From Wuchereria bancrofti (Eukaryota > Nematoda > Chromadorea > Rhabditida > Onchocercidae): a stretch of 64,000 nt of DNA. The position numbers were made by a program, and so were the translations under genes. Location: positions 11,595,776 to 11,659,775 of the forward strand of contig SSBO01000001.1 of NCBI GenBank assembly GCA_005281725.1, written 5' to 3'. Positions within the stretch are counted from its first letter, which is position 1. Each line of letters begins with the position of its first letter. Below, piece by piece: positions 36,839 through 50,563 of the stretch. The notes under the pieces were generated by a model. The model was not told the DNA's origin. It ran no database searches and was given only the letters and a program-made list of their open reading frames with translations.

Positions 36839-38229
36839 ATGGGGACCATTACAGCTGATGAAGTTAACTTCCAACATTTGTTAAGCCGCACTGAGAGGCT
36901 TCGTGCAGAGAGTATTTCTTTCAATATACTCAAACTTAATGCTACTTTGAAAGAAATGGAAGAATTATACGATAGATTACAAAGGAATAGGTAAGCATTT
37001 TAGTTTCATTGCATTTTGAGATGCAGATTTTTTAATTACCGCACTGTCACCTATGGTTTGTTTTTAATTCAGTGACTGTTATTTATCAATTGTATTCATT
37101 GTCGTTAAAAGAGGAAATGTAATTTAAGGTGTCGTCTCACCTTAAAAACAGATTCGCTGATAAAATTTGTAATTTTCCGTTAATTTTCGTTTTATCTCGA
37201 CAATCAGTATTATTCTCAAAGATTCTAGGGAATGCTATTTTTCAGGAATATTGATAGTGAAGTGTTAAAGCATTATGGACAAGACTTGCAAATACTACGT
37301 CTTCAAATTGAAGCAGAACAAAAAGTAAGGTCTTTTTTATCTATATTCCTTTGCAATCTGTAAAAATTTTTAATCGGTTTCAGAGATCTGCCGCAGTTAG
37401 TGATGAACAAGACTTACCAGCAGATTTTGAAATTGCTACTGAAGATTCGAGTGAAAACAGTGTTTTTATGAAAGCTAAAAAGAAGGCCGCACATCAGGCT
37501 AACTTACGCATGCAGTTATTTGATGAACCAGAAAGGTTTAAATAAACCATTGTTTCGCTGTACTTTGTGGTCTCATTTTTCTCATTCTTTTTTTTCATTA
37601 ATATATTTTGCTACTATCGCAACATTTAATTTTTAATCAGGTCATCATCGCTTAGTCCTGACTTGGATATGGAACAAATTGCCCAGCGTGAAGCTGAAAA
37701 GCAGGAGAATTTGATGGGTGAATTATTTGGTATGGTACGTTTAATGAAACAAACATATTCAACAGCTAGTTCAGTCATCAAAGAAGATAACGCGGTTTGT
37801 TTTTTGGAATTCTGTTTTAAAAGTATATTTAACAGAATGGAATGAGGAAATGATAGGTTCCGGAATAATATAAAGATTCTGTGGCAGCTGTTGGTGCTTC
37901 TTCAGGACTTAAGTTCTTTTTATATTTTCAATTAGTAATATATTTGTTAAATAAATTATTTGTGAAATTTGAATTTATATGAATAAAATAAACTTTACTT
38001 CAAATTTAATTTTAGAAATTTTAAGTATTTTATGTTTTAGACACTGTTTCGATTGCACAAGGCAACAAATAGTCATAAAGGAAGTTTGTTAAGGGAAAGC
38101 AAACGACTTGAAGAGCGTGCATATCGTTCATGGTGTGATTGTTTATACATTATAGGTATTTGTGCTATTATTATGTCATTTGTAGCTATGGTAATTATCA
38201 TGAGGGTTTTTACTAAAAAATCTTCGTGA
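36839..38229 (+). CDS. USE1: Vesicle transport protein USE1, ER SNARE
   Basis: Predicted 241 residues from five exons: 36839-36990, 37246-37324, 37384-37535, 37641-37794, 38041-38229. USE1 is a tail-anchored SNARE of the endoplasmic reticulum that acts with syntaxin-18, SEC22 and SEC20 in Golgi-to-ER retrograde fusion. The N-terminal helix (NFQHLLSRTERLRAE) and LELY-like spacing fit the Use1 family. The SNARE-like helix runs from about residue 147 (AQREAEKQENLMGELFGMV) to about 210, followed by a C-terminal membrane anchor (about 213-235, IIGICAIIMSFVAMVIIM) and a short basic luminal end. The ATG is the first after the splice acceptor at 36830. The gene lies 855 bases behind the proteasome stop on the same strand, and its stop is 408 bases from the end of the convergent PTR gene. 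Confidence 0.92.
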
Positions 38230-38637
38230 GATGTGTAAATTTTGCTTATAGAACTCAATTAAAGGATACTGAAGATTTTCACATATTTTGTTAGTAGTCA
38301 TCCGAAAAATTGCATTAAGCAAAGAAGTTGATAGGATTCTGTGATATAGAAGGAGAGGGTAGTATTTGTCAAGTGTCCTATGTCTCCGTTAGCTTTTAAA
38401 TCACATGGATATCAAACTGTGTTACTTTTTTTAAGTTAAAAAATTCTTTAGTTTCCCTTAAAAATGTTTTATAATTCAGTACTTCATGGTCAAGAGTCAC
38501 AGTATTCTTTGTATCGATTATGAATGATGGAAATGATGAGAGAAATTAGGACAAGTTAAAGTTACGCAACTGAAGGAAATTGAAAATAGGTGATAATTCT
38601 GCTACATTTGAATCTTTTTAATTTTTTATTTCTAGAA

Positions 38638-41600
38638 CTAAAATTGCAATGAACGAGAAATACAACCATATCTAAAATCCATAAGGGAATTGTAAAAATT
38701 TGGATAACTTTGTCGTACAAATCCTTGATGTAGTGTACTGGTCAGTTCATTGTCACAGTATTTTTCGTATACATTAGGGTGATAACATTGATGATCCCAG
38801 TATGATTGCAATGTGATAATATCGAGATGTGGTACTATCTTAAAATGAAAATGATTCATTACTTTTTGTTTTCAGGTTTAAATGAATTGTGATAAAGTGT
38901 GAATTAATAATATATTTTTGGATTACTTTTTTGCTTTTGAATTCAGAATTACTTTGGAGATTTGAAATAAAATTTATAACTTATATTATAACTTTTTATA
39001 TTACAAAAAAGAAAAAAAAAAGAACTTACTGGATTTTTACAAGTATGATTGTATTTGGGAGTATTTTCTATTGCAGTTATAGTAGGAGAATCATACCATG
39101 CAGAAAGAGAGGAGGTTAATGTTGATTCTGATGCTTTTCTCATCGTTTTTACATTTAATTTATCCTTTCGTGATGTAGCATAACTGTAAAACATTTAACT
39201 ATAATTCCTAATTTCCTTTTTTTTTTTATCTTTTTCCATATTTCAAGTACTCAATATTTTTTTTTGACAGTAATGTCTAGAGATTCAGGATTATTTTTCA
39301 GATTTGCATAACTTCTTTATCTATATCTCTTTAGCACTTATATTGATTCCATCCGTTTTGAAGAGAGAATCTGTTCAATTTTTGATATAAGAATTGTATA
39401 AATTATTACTATTGAGGGGTACTAATGATCATTTCAGGTTTATTTCATAGACATTTGAAGGAGGAAAAATAACTATCCAAAATGGGGGAAAAAGAGCAAC
39501 AAATTTAGATAAATTTGAAAAGTACAGCACATACGTAGTTTTGTTATCACAATTGAATAATGTAAGTGAGATAGGAAGTATTAGTAAACCATGTAATGCA
39601 CCAATTGTTATCACTAAGATAATCATTTTTAGGAATGAACGAAATATATAGCTATCAATAGATGCTAGAAATGAAATTCCTGTAATGAGAATATTATAAA
39701 TTAAATTACAACTATAAAATATTCAAATATTATCTTTCTATTTTGTCATTTATAATCATTTTTTCTTTTTTTTTTTTGCTCATTATTCTGTCATATTCAG
39801 AATATTTTCAGAAATTTTAATACTTACCGATAATTGTGCTACTGGCAGATTGTATTATTGGAACGCCAACATTATATAAAGCATTACGCATTCGTTCAGA
39901 AGAGCTTATTCCTTCATCCTAAAAATGATTCAATTTTTTGAAATTATCGAATAATTTCGAAATCATTTTTTTAATGAATTATGTAATATTGATGATTAGA
40001 ATTAAATGAAAGAATATTGCTTAGAAGAAATAGTAATTCTTAATTTTGACTTTTCGTTCATTAGATTACTTCATTTTTATTATGTCTCAAAAAAAAAGGA
40101 AGAAAGAAATTAATCTTAGTACTATTTCAAATCAAATATTATTATTCATTATCAAATCAAAATAAGCCAAAAATAGCATTTAAAATATGATTATTAATTA
40201 AATGCGAAATTTGTGAAATAAGTGTTTATTAAGTTTAAATAAAATGCAAAAGAAAAAAAGAAAAAATTTGAAAAATTGATAAACCTTAGCAAAATTAAAT
40301 GCCAAATGTGAAGCAAAATCAATGCAAAAGCCAACACTCATAACAATTGTTATCATAGAGATAAAATCAAGGCGAACATTCCAAAATGTCATAAAACCAA
40401 GAATACCAACATTTACCGTAATGATACTTAGTGGAACCGAAAATGTTGTAACTTTTTTTGGTATTAATAATAATGAAACAATAATTACAGCAAAACTAGC
40501 AATTGCTATTGTTGATAACGTACTCGGAAGCATTGCATCGTACTGTTCCGCAAACTATAAATTAATGATAATTTGATTAAATTCAAAATTTAAAATCATA
40601 AATCAATTTTCGTTATTAAAAAGTAATTTGTATATATGATAACCTGAAAGAAATCAGCATACACGCCAGTCTTAATGGTACGTGATTTTGCAATATTTCT
40701 TAAAATTCGCATAGCACGAGATTGATTACTTGCTCCAACGTAACGTAATTGAACGAGGATACGTGAAACATCAAGTAAATTACCCGTAGAATCAAATAAA
40801 ATATCACTGAAATGAAACTTTCAATAGAATAAATTAAAATTTTAAGTCTAAGAGAATTGATCTGCTATTAGAATATAATTAATATTTCGTAAAGTTTCAA
40901 AAAACAAAAAATAAATAAATAAATAAAATAAACAATTAAGTATACCGTTTGTAACGAGCAAATTGTGGTTGAGAAAGAAAAATATTTTTCAAAATATATA
41001 CAAAATTATCGGATGTTATTTCAATATTACTTTTTTCAAAGTATTCTACCATTGCTCGTAACCTAAAATTGCATCATTTTCTTGAAATTATCATTCTTGC
41101 AATTTTTTTTTTTAGTTGTTCTCAACAATTATCACCACTTTTATCATAATAGAAATTAAAAAATTAAAATTTTTAGAAACTCAAAAATTTTATGATCATT
41201 GAGAAAGCAGTATATGTAAAAATAATGTATTTTTTAATTATAATTTACATTTAAAATATTTGATTACTAATAGACTTGAATTAAGTAAACAAATAAGTTG
41301 GATTATTTATTATATAAGGAAAATATTTTCTAGTTATATGTGGAAGAAAATTAAACTTATAAGAATGTTCTAGAATTGAATAAAAAGGAAGAAAAAAATC
41401 CAAAAATCTAACAATTATAAATATGAAAAGGAAATTTTTAAATAATTATGAAATATATGAAAATTAAAATTAACCATGAATCACTAGGTCCAGTATATTC
41501 AGTATATTCATACAATGCTATTTCATTTTCTAATACCGTCCAGATTTGACGATTTGAAAAATTGATCTGTGACAAGTTATACATCCATACATGTAGATAT

Positions 41601-44600
41601 GATCCATAATCTAATAATATTTCATCAACAGATGCATCAATTCATTTTTGAAATTTTTAACTTAACAATACAAAAATGAAAATGAAGGATGACGAAATTT
41701 AATCGTAGACAATTTCAAGCATAGATCAGTCTAATTTTCCTAATTAAACTAACTAGTGAGAAATCATAGTAGCTGAAAGAATCTTAATTGTAAGTTGAAT
41801 TTAAACAAAAATTTCAAAATAGACGAGGTAAATTATTAGAGAAAAAAATTTATCTTCTTGATATATGCACTTTCACACCTGTTTTTTTCATCGTAGGATC
41901 CTGTCCTTTTCTTAAGATATTTATTCATTTATTTAATATCATATCAGATCAATGATAATGGAGAAAGAAGTATCACAAGAAAAAGTAAATGAATAAATTT
42001 AACAAATTATTTTTAAACTAAAAGATAAGTAAGGAAAATGGGATTGCTATGAAATGTAACAAATATATCATCAGTAAAAATTTTTTAAATTTGAAACATT
42101 TTAATGATTTAATTAATTCACACATCACATTTTCAATTTTTGGTATTCATTTCTAAATAAAATGAAATCGAATGGATATGAACTGACCAGAAAAGTATTT
42201 TTCCATAACAGATAAACCTTCATAACCGTAGGAATCTATTGAAAGTAATTCATTTGGTTCAAGGCCTATTTTCACATGTACACAACCCCAAATTGATACT
42301 ATCTGTAATAAATAATCAAATTAAAAATTTTATTCTTTAATGGAAATTTATTAAATACTAATTTGATGAGGTATATTTTAAATATATGTAATTAAAAAAT
42401 GGATTTTTTGAAGAGATGAAATATTTTGAAGTAAATTTATGAAACTTACAAGATAAAGGATGAAAAGTACGAGTACAGTTAATTGTACAAACGGTTTCAA
42501 TAACCAATCGGAATAAGTTGTGCGGAAAAAGTTAGCAAGCAAATGATTATTACGATGAGATATCGTTTTCTGCTCCTCTTTAATCGTTGACCAATAAAAT
42601 GTACGATTTTTATATGGTATAACTAAAAATGAAATTTCCTCTTTTTAACTCTCTTTTTAAAACTTCTTTGTTATACAGAATGAAAGAAAAAATTCCTTTT
42701 TTTTTTATTTATTACTTTCAAATTTTGTCTTCTTTATTTCATTCTTAATTACTTTTGCTTACAATATTATTCCATTGCCTAATTACAATTCATATATTAT
42801 TTAATATTAAAATTTAAAATTTATACGCAAATTTAAATTTCGAATATTTGATTCAAAAATGAAAGAAATTTGTGTCTTGAAAAAAAGTATGAATAAAAGA
42901 ATTTATTTTAATAAATGAGATCAATTAATAATCAATTCATTTCTTCAATCTTTTTTTTTTTTTTTTTTGTTCATAAAAAGCATGAAATGATACAAAAATT
43001 ATATAAAGAATACACTTGATCTTATTGATAAATTTGATCTTATGAGCAATTTCAAACAAACCTTGAAAATGCGATTCGGAATATTTCCTTTTTCTTGATG
43101 TTATCATTTTTTGAAATGTTAAGCAATGTTGTTTAGCAATTTCACGTTTACTTGTTAAAACTAATATAGCTGAAAAATCTGTCTACGGTTGACAATCAAG
43201 AAATAAAATGTCATTATTGATTTGACCTAGGCTATTACTCAAAGTGTCATCCTTTCTGAACCTAAAATAGAAACAGTGTTTTCTTTTTTTGTCATCTATC
43301 CTATCTTATATATGCTTTAAAAAAAAAAAAAAAAACTATGCAACTTACCCGAGAAGAAAGTTAGCTGATAAATATATGTGAAAGAAATAGCCGATGCAGC
43401 ATACATACAAAATGACTAAAAAGAAACAAAGATTAAATTTAAATCTCTTCAAATCCTTGCTTCACGATTAGATTAATGAATCATGCAATCAAAATAATTC
43501 GTTTTGCAGAATTTTAATTTAAATACTATAAATATTTATATAAGTTTATCATTTACATTAAATTTCACGCAAGATAAATCACTTTGTTTACATTTGTTCT
43601 CATATTTACATTTTCTTAAATTTCTATGGAAAGATAAATTGATAGAAATCAAATGAGAAAAGGTCCATAAGAATAACAACAATACGAAATGTCAATTTCA
43701 TTGTCATCATTTAGATATGAAATTCACTTAATTGCTACCATGTAAATATACATAAAATGAAATTTTCAAAAATTTTATTTTTATTCAAATATAATAAAAA
43801 TATATGCTTACTTGTACAGATTTAAAAGGTGCAAAGCAACCAACAGTAAAAGAAATAAGATCGGTAAGCGAAGTTATTGTAATTGATAGTGATGCATCTG
43901 TGAATGCTTTTTTCATGCGTAATTCGAATGAAACAATAAGTGAAGTTGAACGCCACGCTGATAACGTGATAAACACATTATCCACTCCAACTGCTACAAA
44001 TTAAAAAATGGATCATTTTATTCGAAAATATATTTCTTAAAATAAAAATAACATATAATCTTTATAGCATTAAAATATAAAACAGATTAGGCTATATATT
44101 TTGTAAATTAGCCAAATAATGAAAAAATACGATATATGATTTGGTTATTAGTAAATAGAATTATTTTAGATTTATGACTCTATAGTATTTAAATTTTTAT
44201 AGCATTTAAAAGATACAGTGGTAATTTTATAGCACTTAAAAGTACAGTAGTGATCTTATAGCATTTAAAAGATACAGTAGTAATTTTATAGCGTTTAAAA
44301 GATACGGTAGTAATTTTATAGCGTTTAAAAGATACAGTAGTAATTTTATAGCATTTAAAAGATACAGTAGTAAAGCTTACAGAATATAACAAATGGCATT
44401 AAATATGCAACACTTGTAATATGATAACCCAATAATAGCAATAAACCGATAGCACTAATAATTGCAGCTGCTACACTGACAACTCCGCCAGCAGCTAACC
44501 ATGGTCGAGAATAAATCCAAGATGGTAAACAACAACATAAAATTGTATACAGTAATAATGTTAGAAAACTTGGAAGTAGCATTCTGAAAATAATTAATAG

Positions 44601-46780
44601 CTATGCTAATTTATTTTAATTTCTATAATATAGCATTAAATATAAGTTGCTATTGGCGTAATTTGTTATTTTTATTTAAACTTTTAGCTTGAAAGAAAAA
44701 TTTTCCATGTAAAAATAATAATTCGAGTAGAGGAGTAAGCGCAATGAATTGTTTAATTTTAGCATAAATATTATATATAAGCATAAATATACTTACTTAA
44801 TTAATTGCTCACGGCCATTAGCGCTTTCGATAGCTATCGTTTCATAAGTCCATAAAGAAGTTTTGATAATATTTGAAGCATATTGCAATAAGAAATCAGC
44901 TAATTTTAGCTCCCATTTTTCAGCTAAATTATCTTGGAAAACTGTTGAATGTCGTAATGCATAAGGTAACATAATCGCTTTTGCACCTGAAAATCTTTCT
45001 TTTTTTTTCTTTTGAAATTCATTTTTTAAATTTAATAAAAAGTATTTTATTTTTGTCTCATTTTGCATATTATGCTTTTCATTTTACTTCTGAAATATTG
45101 TAATATTCAATTAAATAAATAAAAATGTTTAGAAAAAAAAAACACTTATGCTTATTTTCAGTAGCATTTACTTACTATTTTATAAAATAAGCTAAAATTT
45201 TGAAATGTAATAAGTTCGAAAATTTAAGTGAAAGTTAAAGAATTAGAAAAGAAATGGAAGAAGTTTTAAAAAGTTTAATAAGCATAAAGATTTAGTAGGA
45301 CCAGAAATTCGATGCTTCTCGTCAAATGTAATACCGCCCAAAAAGTTGTAAACACTAGTTAATAGGTCCAATGAGATGGAATCTGCGACTAATTTCAAAA
45401 TTGTCTGATCAATAGTGTCATTTTTCGGATTTAAATCACCATTTAAAAACATTTTGAATGCAGTTATTAATGGGTTTGATACGCATTCTTCTTGTAGTCT
45501 AAAATTTTTCAAAAATATTTCTTAAATCTTTAAGAAACTATAATTAATCTAAACAATAATAAAAACTAATAAATTACTGTATGATAAGCAATCCCTGGAA
45601 TTTTCAGTCTAGAAATGCTACTTAAATAACATAAAAAAATGTACACAAACCATAAAAAATTTACTTTCACTTAATAAAATTTCTCAAAAGCAAACAAAAC
45701 AAAATTAGGTAAATAACAAAAAAAAAAAATCAAATCTCTTAAGTAATTTATTTTGGCCAAATAAATTTCAAAATTAAAACAATCAAATTAAAAGTAACAA
45801 AAATTTTACTTGTTTGTTTTGAATACAAAGCAAAATATGAAATTTGCTACCTGGATGATTTATGCATTAAAATATTTGCAATAATTTCATCAAGTTCAGG
45901 TGAAATTGGAAATTTAACACAAATAGATGGATAATCAAAAGTAGTATCATTTGGTCCTTCAACTCTAATACTTTGTATTACATTCCATAATTTTAATACT
46001 GCATTTAAAATAGTTGGCTTCAGTACATTTTCATCATTTACAATACTTCGTACAATAATATATCCGGTTCGTTTGATATCATATCTGAAATAAATGAGTG
46101 AATTGAAATGAATCGAATTGAATGAAATGAATGAATGAATGAAATGAAATGAAATGAAATGAATGAGTGAATGAATGAATGAATGGATGAATGAATGAAT
46201 GAATGAATGAATGAAAGAATGAATGAATGAATGAATGAATGAATGAATGGATGAATGAATGAATGAATGAATGAATGAATGAAAGAATGAATGAATGAAT
46301 GAATGAATGAATGGATGAATGAATGAATGAATGAATGAATGAATGAATGAAATGGAGTGAAATGAAATGGAATGAAATGAAATGGAATGAAATGAAATAA
46401 AATGAAATGAAATGGATGGATGAATGGTTGAAATGCAATGAAATGGAATGAAATGAAATGAATGATAGTTAGAATTAAGATAAATAAATTAAAAAATATA
46501 AGTGAATTAATAACCTTCTTGTAGCATAGAATGGATCAAAATCATCAATATGAAATAATTCATCAAGTTGTTGTAATTCTTTTCCAGCTTGTGCATTAAT
46601 CGGAATATATTGGCTAAGTTCATCTTTAATAAAAGCATTTTGTTGATATTGCAAGCCAATACTAAGTGTAACTGTTAGCAGTATTGGAATTGAAATAAAT
46701 AACCATGGATAATGAATAATTAGTAGAATATAATGCTCGAAGAATTGAGAAATATATTTTTGTACAAAATTGAAATGCAT
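38638..46780 (-). CDS. Patched-related (PTR) membrane protein with sterol-sensing domain
   Basis: Predicted 1,003 residues from 18 exons, in transcript order: 46515-46780, 45851-46084, 45302-45498, 44797-44986, 44381-44583, 43812-43993, 43349-43415, 43062-43169, 42450-42622, 42188-42302, 41475-41610, 40946-41062, 40644-40806, 40285-40554, 39828-39918, 39535-39679, 39030-39183, 38638-38838. PTR proteins are RND-type transporters related to Patched; nematodes have many, with roles in moulting, cuticle and lipid or sterol handling. TM1 lies near residues 17-43. A large extracellular loop follows, then the sterol-sensing block (about 285-450, including SVGVDNVFITLSAW and SFCMYAASAISF). After a second loop comes the second RND block (about 718-886, including MSVGFCIDFASHLAF). 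The cytoplasmic tail comes from two exons joined at AATCCA|GTAAGT. The ATG at 46780 is the first in this frame, placing TM1 at the usual distance; an upstream exon is not excluded. Introns 1 and 5 contain tandem arrays. A minus-strand AATAAA sits 8 bases past the stop (38625-38630). Confidence 0.94.
44192..44370. repeat. Six-copy 30-bp tandem repeat in PTR intron 5
   Basis: Six near-identical 30-base units (plus strand TAATTTTATAGCATTTAAAA then GATACAGTAG) lie end to end. The first unit in transcript direction begins only a few bases past the exon 5 donor (GTAAGC at 44380-44375). Differences between units are point changes, mainly at the GCATT/GCGTT/GCACT position, so the array is fairly young. 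Confidence 0.93.
46095..46465. repeat. GAAT-type tetranucleotide microsatellite filling PTR intron 1
   Basis: A 370-base array of GAAT/ATGA units, shading into GAAATG and GGAATG variants toward both ends, fills most of the 430-base first intron of the PTR gene (46085-46514). Its left end comes within about ten bases of the intron acceptor. Confidence 0.95.
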
Positions 46781-49700
46781 TGTACAAAAACAAAAAGCAT
46801 TGAACAATAAATTTGATATTTTTGCTTTTCCCGTTTTTTTTTTTCAATTCTGTAATTTATAATTAATAATTCACAATTCACAATTAATTCAATGGTAAAA
46901 ATTAATAATTATGTAAAAAGGAAATTTCAAAAAAAAAAAAGTCAAGAAAATGGATTTAATCCATTTTTATATGCCTCATTATTATTTTATCATATACCAA
47001 TATTTTTTTTGACAATATTATTATTCAAATATTAAATGATTAATCTTAATTTTTAGAAAGCAAAGGATTATGAAGAAACTCTTTAGTATATTAATTAATG
47101 TTAAGTTGAAGGATTGATTGCAAGATGTGAATTACAATATGAAGAGAAAATTGATTATTTTGACATTGACCTTATTTGAAATTGATAAACTGATGAGAGA
47201 CAACAATATAAGTGCCTAAAATTTAAAGTTACATCTATTTAAAAGAGAAATAAAATATACTTTAAAACTAATTATTATCATCATAAATCGAGATTAATTA
47301 GCTTCTAAAATAATTTTAACAATAGTCTGTTACAGTTGGCTAATATTATCACAAAAAGAAATTCAGGTTAATAACATAGTAACCTAAATTTTTGAATAAA
47401 TTCTTTTTTCTTTTTTAGAATTAACTTTTTAGTCTTATTCATGATAATAAAAAGAGCAAAAATATAATAATAATGAACGGTAAAGGTGATTTTTAAAAAA
47501 AAGTTTGCAAACAGTTAAAAATTGTTGAAATTTTTTTTTTCAAAATAATAGCAATATTCCCAAAAAGCGAAAACGTATCATCACTTTTTGAAATTATTCA
47601 CAAATTATGTATTTGAAAATATTGTAAATTAATCATAATTAAATTTCCCAGTTAGCAATAAAATTTCAACAAGTGTTTTTTCGTTTTTATCTTAAAAATT
47701 AAAAATAAAATTAATTTCTACTTTAATTGAAATGCAAATAATGAATGAAATGATTAATTGTGAAATGCAACATTGTCAGTTGAGAAAAGGAATGAAAATG
47801 AAGTTAGAAGGTGTCAAAATTTGTTTAATGCAAAATTCATTTAAACTATTAAATATAAAATTCGTGTTGACCAAAGTAATACTAAATTGCACTGAGCATT
47901 GAACAAAGTAAAATGGTCAATGTACCGGGAAGTGTAAGGCTACACAATTCGTTTACTTAAATGATTATCGAAACTTTGACTTGCATTCCACGCATAATTT
48001 TTTCCATTCATTAAACAATATTATTGTTAAATGTAACAGTGTTATTTGTATATTAAATGATAAATGATAAATGTTAAAAACGTGATGCAAAATATTGCAT
48101 TGAAAATATAACAAAATGAGAAAAAAAATGCTAAAATTTTTTGAATTAGTAGTATTTTGTTAAATTTAATATTTTAAATAATATGACATAAAGTAGTAAT
48201 AAAATGAGTAAAATATATATATATATATATATGAAAGTTTGTTTTGAAAGATTTTGCATAATTTTTTTTTGAAAATATTTTTGAGATTTATTTCGTTCGT
48301 TTATTTATTATCCATATGTTATTATTTAAATTCAAAAATTAGTCAAATTTTGCAAAAAATTATGAGCTAAGTTTAACTTTTTTAGTTAAAAATTTTTCTT
48401 TCGGTTTTTAAAATTCTAAAAAAATCTTCCATATTTGTTCAATAATATTTTTGAGTTTTACTTCATTCTTTTGTTTATATTTATTTAGTTGCTTTTTTTC
48501 AAAACTTCACATTCAAAAAAAAAACATTCTTTAGCTTTTATTACTTTTATGTTTTAACTTCTACTTGTCTTGAATTTGTGCATTTCTAAGTGTTTAAGTT
48601 ATTAAAATTCTAAATTTCAATTATTATTGCTTCTTTTTTTCTCCTGTAAGAATCTATAGCAACGGTCAAACATGAAATATTGTGGCTGTTTTCAATTTAA
48701 ATTTAAGTCTTTTAGCAATAAATACTAATTTTGAAAAATAATAAAACGTACAAAGTGATACAAAATAGTCAATTCTTGAAATGCTAAGAAAATGTAAATT
48801 TAATATGCATTAATTATTAATTAATGGTTATTGGACAAATGCCACTTTATATCCTGGCCAAAGTAATTATACAAATCATAATCATAACCTTGTCCCTTTC
48901 CACCTTTCTTTCAATAAAGCCAAAAAAATTACTGTCCTACAATTAACATCATTTTCTAACTATTCAAGCAACATCATCACCAATCAACCAGTCAAATCTC
49001 GAATTTATTTCCTGAACAGACAATTCTGGTTAATAACGCTAAATTGTAACATTGCACAAATTTTGGTAAATTGTATTTTCTGATTATTGATTTTGAGCAT
49101 GATATAAATCAGTTGAGCAGATTACTGAAGATAAAATTAAAGTTTACAAATACATCTTAACACAACGAGAAGAATCAGAACTGTTAATCATGCTTTTTTG
49201 TTAATTTTATTTCATTGGTAAATTAAATTTGAGATAGAAGCATTGCAAGCTTAGTCTAATACTTCGATATTTTAAGAGCAACATAAGAAATTTTAAGCAT
49301 TTCATATTTGGAACTTTGAATTAATTCTAAAACTTTCAATGTCAATTTTAAGTATTTAAATCGATTAGTAATCATGCGCATTCCGATTTGCTTTGTTGCA
49401 TTCCCTAATAAATGATTGTCCATCTGTCCATGCCATTTATGCTTCAGCCATAAGAATGACCTTTGAACCATAGAAGAATTATTTAGCCATAAAAGAAAGA
49501 TGTGGAAAATGAAAGAGGCAGATGAGGCATCATGATAACTGTCCACTGTCCACTGTCCACTGTCCACTACGACCTTTTTCGCCTTTTTGATTGTTATTAC
49601 CTCCTTTTCACTTATCGAGCTAATAATCCCTTCTTTCTTTTCTTGCTACCTTTTTGTTATTCCATTTCTCTACAAATTTTCAACTTCACTTCTTTTCAAA

Positions 49701-50563
49701 GGTCATTATTTCATCTTTCCATCCATTTGTGATATTATTATTTTGCGGTACCAAACATCTCAAAAAAAAAAAAAAAAAAAAAAATTGCCATTCAATTTAG
49801 AAAGAAAACTTTCGATTTGATTCATTTTTAATTATCAAAACTTTTTCATTAATCTGTACTTAATATTAAATCCTTATTTTCCATAAAATTTAAAGGAAAA
49901 GATTTTTTTGTTAACACAAATTTTTTAAGCTTTAGTCTGTGTTAACTAATCCTATTGAATTGACTAATGATGCATTTTTGAATTGAAGTAATACTTTATG
50001 AGTCATCCTTATCTAAATTCAATATCGCATTTTCATTGCCTCATAGTCATAGCAAATAACTAGATTATTTAAGGCTTCTATATCATATTGGCCAAGTTTG
50101 CTTGTAACAAAATGAACGAATGGCACAAAATGGCTAAATTCGTTTTGCTTAGTTTATTTTTGATTGGGAAAATTTTATGTGACAATAAAGTATCATTTCT
50201 TCATATTATTAGTTTCATTAAAATTTCAAAACAAACAACAACTATTAGATATTTTTTTAAAGAAATTTTTGAAAATTGCAACTTTAAAATATTTTAGTTA
50301 TTTTGGAATATTTCAAATTTTTTAATATTCTCAAATATCAACAAGTAATTTTTCATTGTAACTTTTCATAAATTTTATTTATTTTCAAAAGTTTGTATTG
50401 CACTTTCACTTAATAATTCAAATGAGACCAAATTCATGATTCATTTAGATTTTACTTCTAAATTGCATCTTCTGATGAATCAGTTTCTTCACATGCAAGA
50501 AAAGTGATTCAGAAATTGGATATGAAATTCCGGAAAATTGATTGATCTCATGAAACAAGCTAA
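46781..50563. other. Intergenic region between divergent PTR and LRR genes
   Basis: Very AT-rich, with a short (TA)n at about 48210-48231 and many A/T runs. It must hold the promoters of both divergent genes. Seen but not assigned are a fourfold TGTCCAC tandem at 49540-49567, a 23-base A run near 49761, and a short signal-peptide-like ORF at 50111-50293. No exon chain with family similarity was recognised. Confidence 0.6.
49540..49567. repeat. Four tandem copies of TGTCCAC
   Basis: Four exact 7-base copies in a row, without variation, in intergenic DNA. Likely a small young minisatellite. Confidence 0.9.

Noticed and set aside
40322..40576. Plus-strand ORF opposite PTR exon 14
   Set aside because: The minus strand carries the conserved RND transmembrane block with good splice sites; the plus ORF is its complement.
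44189..44392. Minus-strand ORF with a ten-residue repeat (KITTVSFKRY)
   Set aside because: Produced by the 30-base intronic array; it is out of frame with the PTR exon next to it.
46079..46438. Minus-strand ORF of 119 codons with repeated FIHSFIHS
   Set aside because: It is the GAAT satellite of PTR intron 1 read in an open frame, not a protein.
49256..49567. Minus-strand ORF of about 100 codons in the PTR-LRR spacer
   Set aside because: It starts at GTG in the TGTCCAC array, has no recognised domain and no splice partners. Its composition is slightly coding-like, so it was considered as an element remnant, but nothing supports that.
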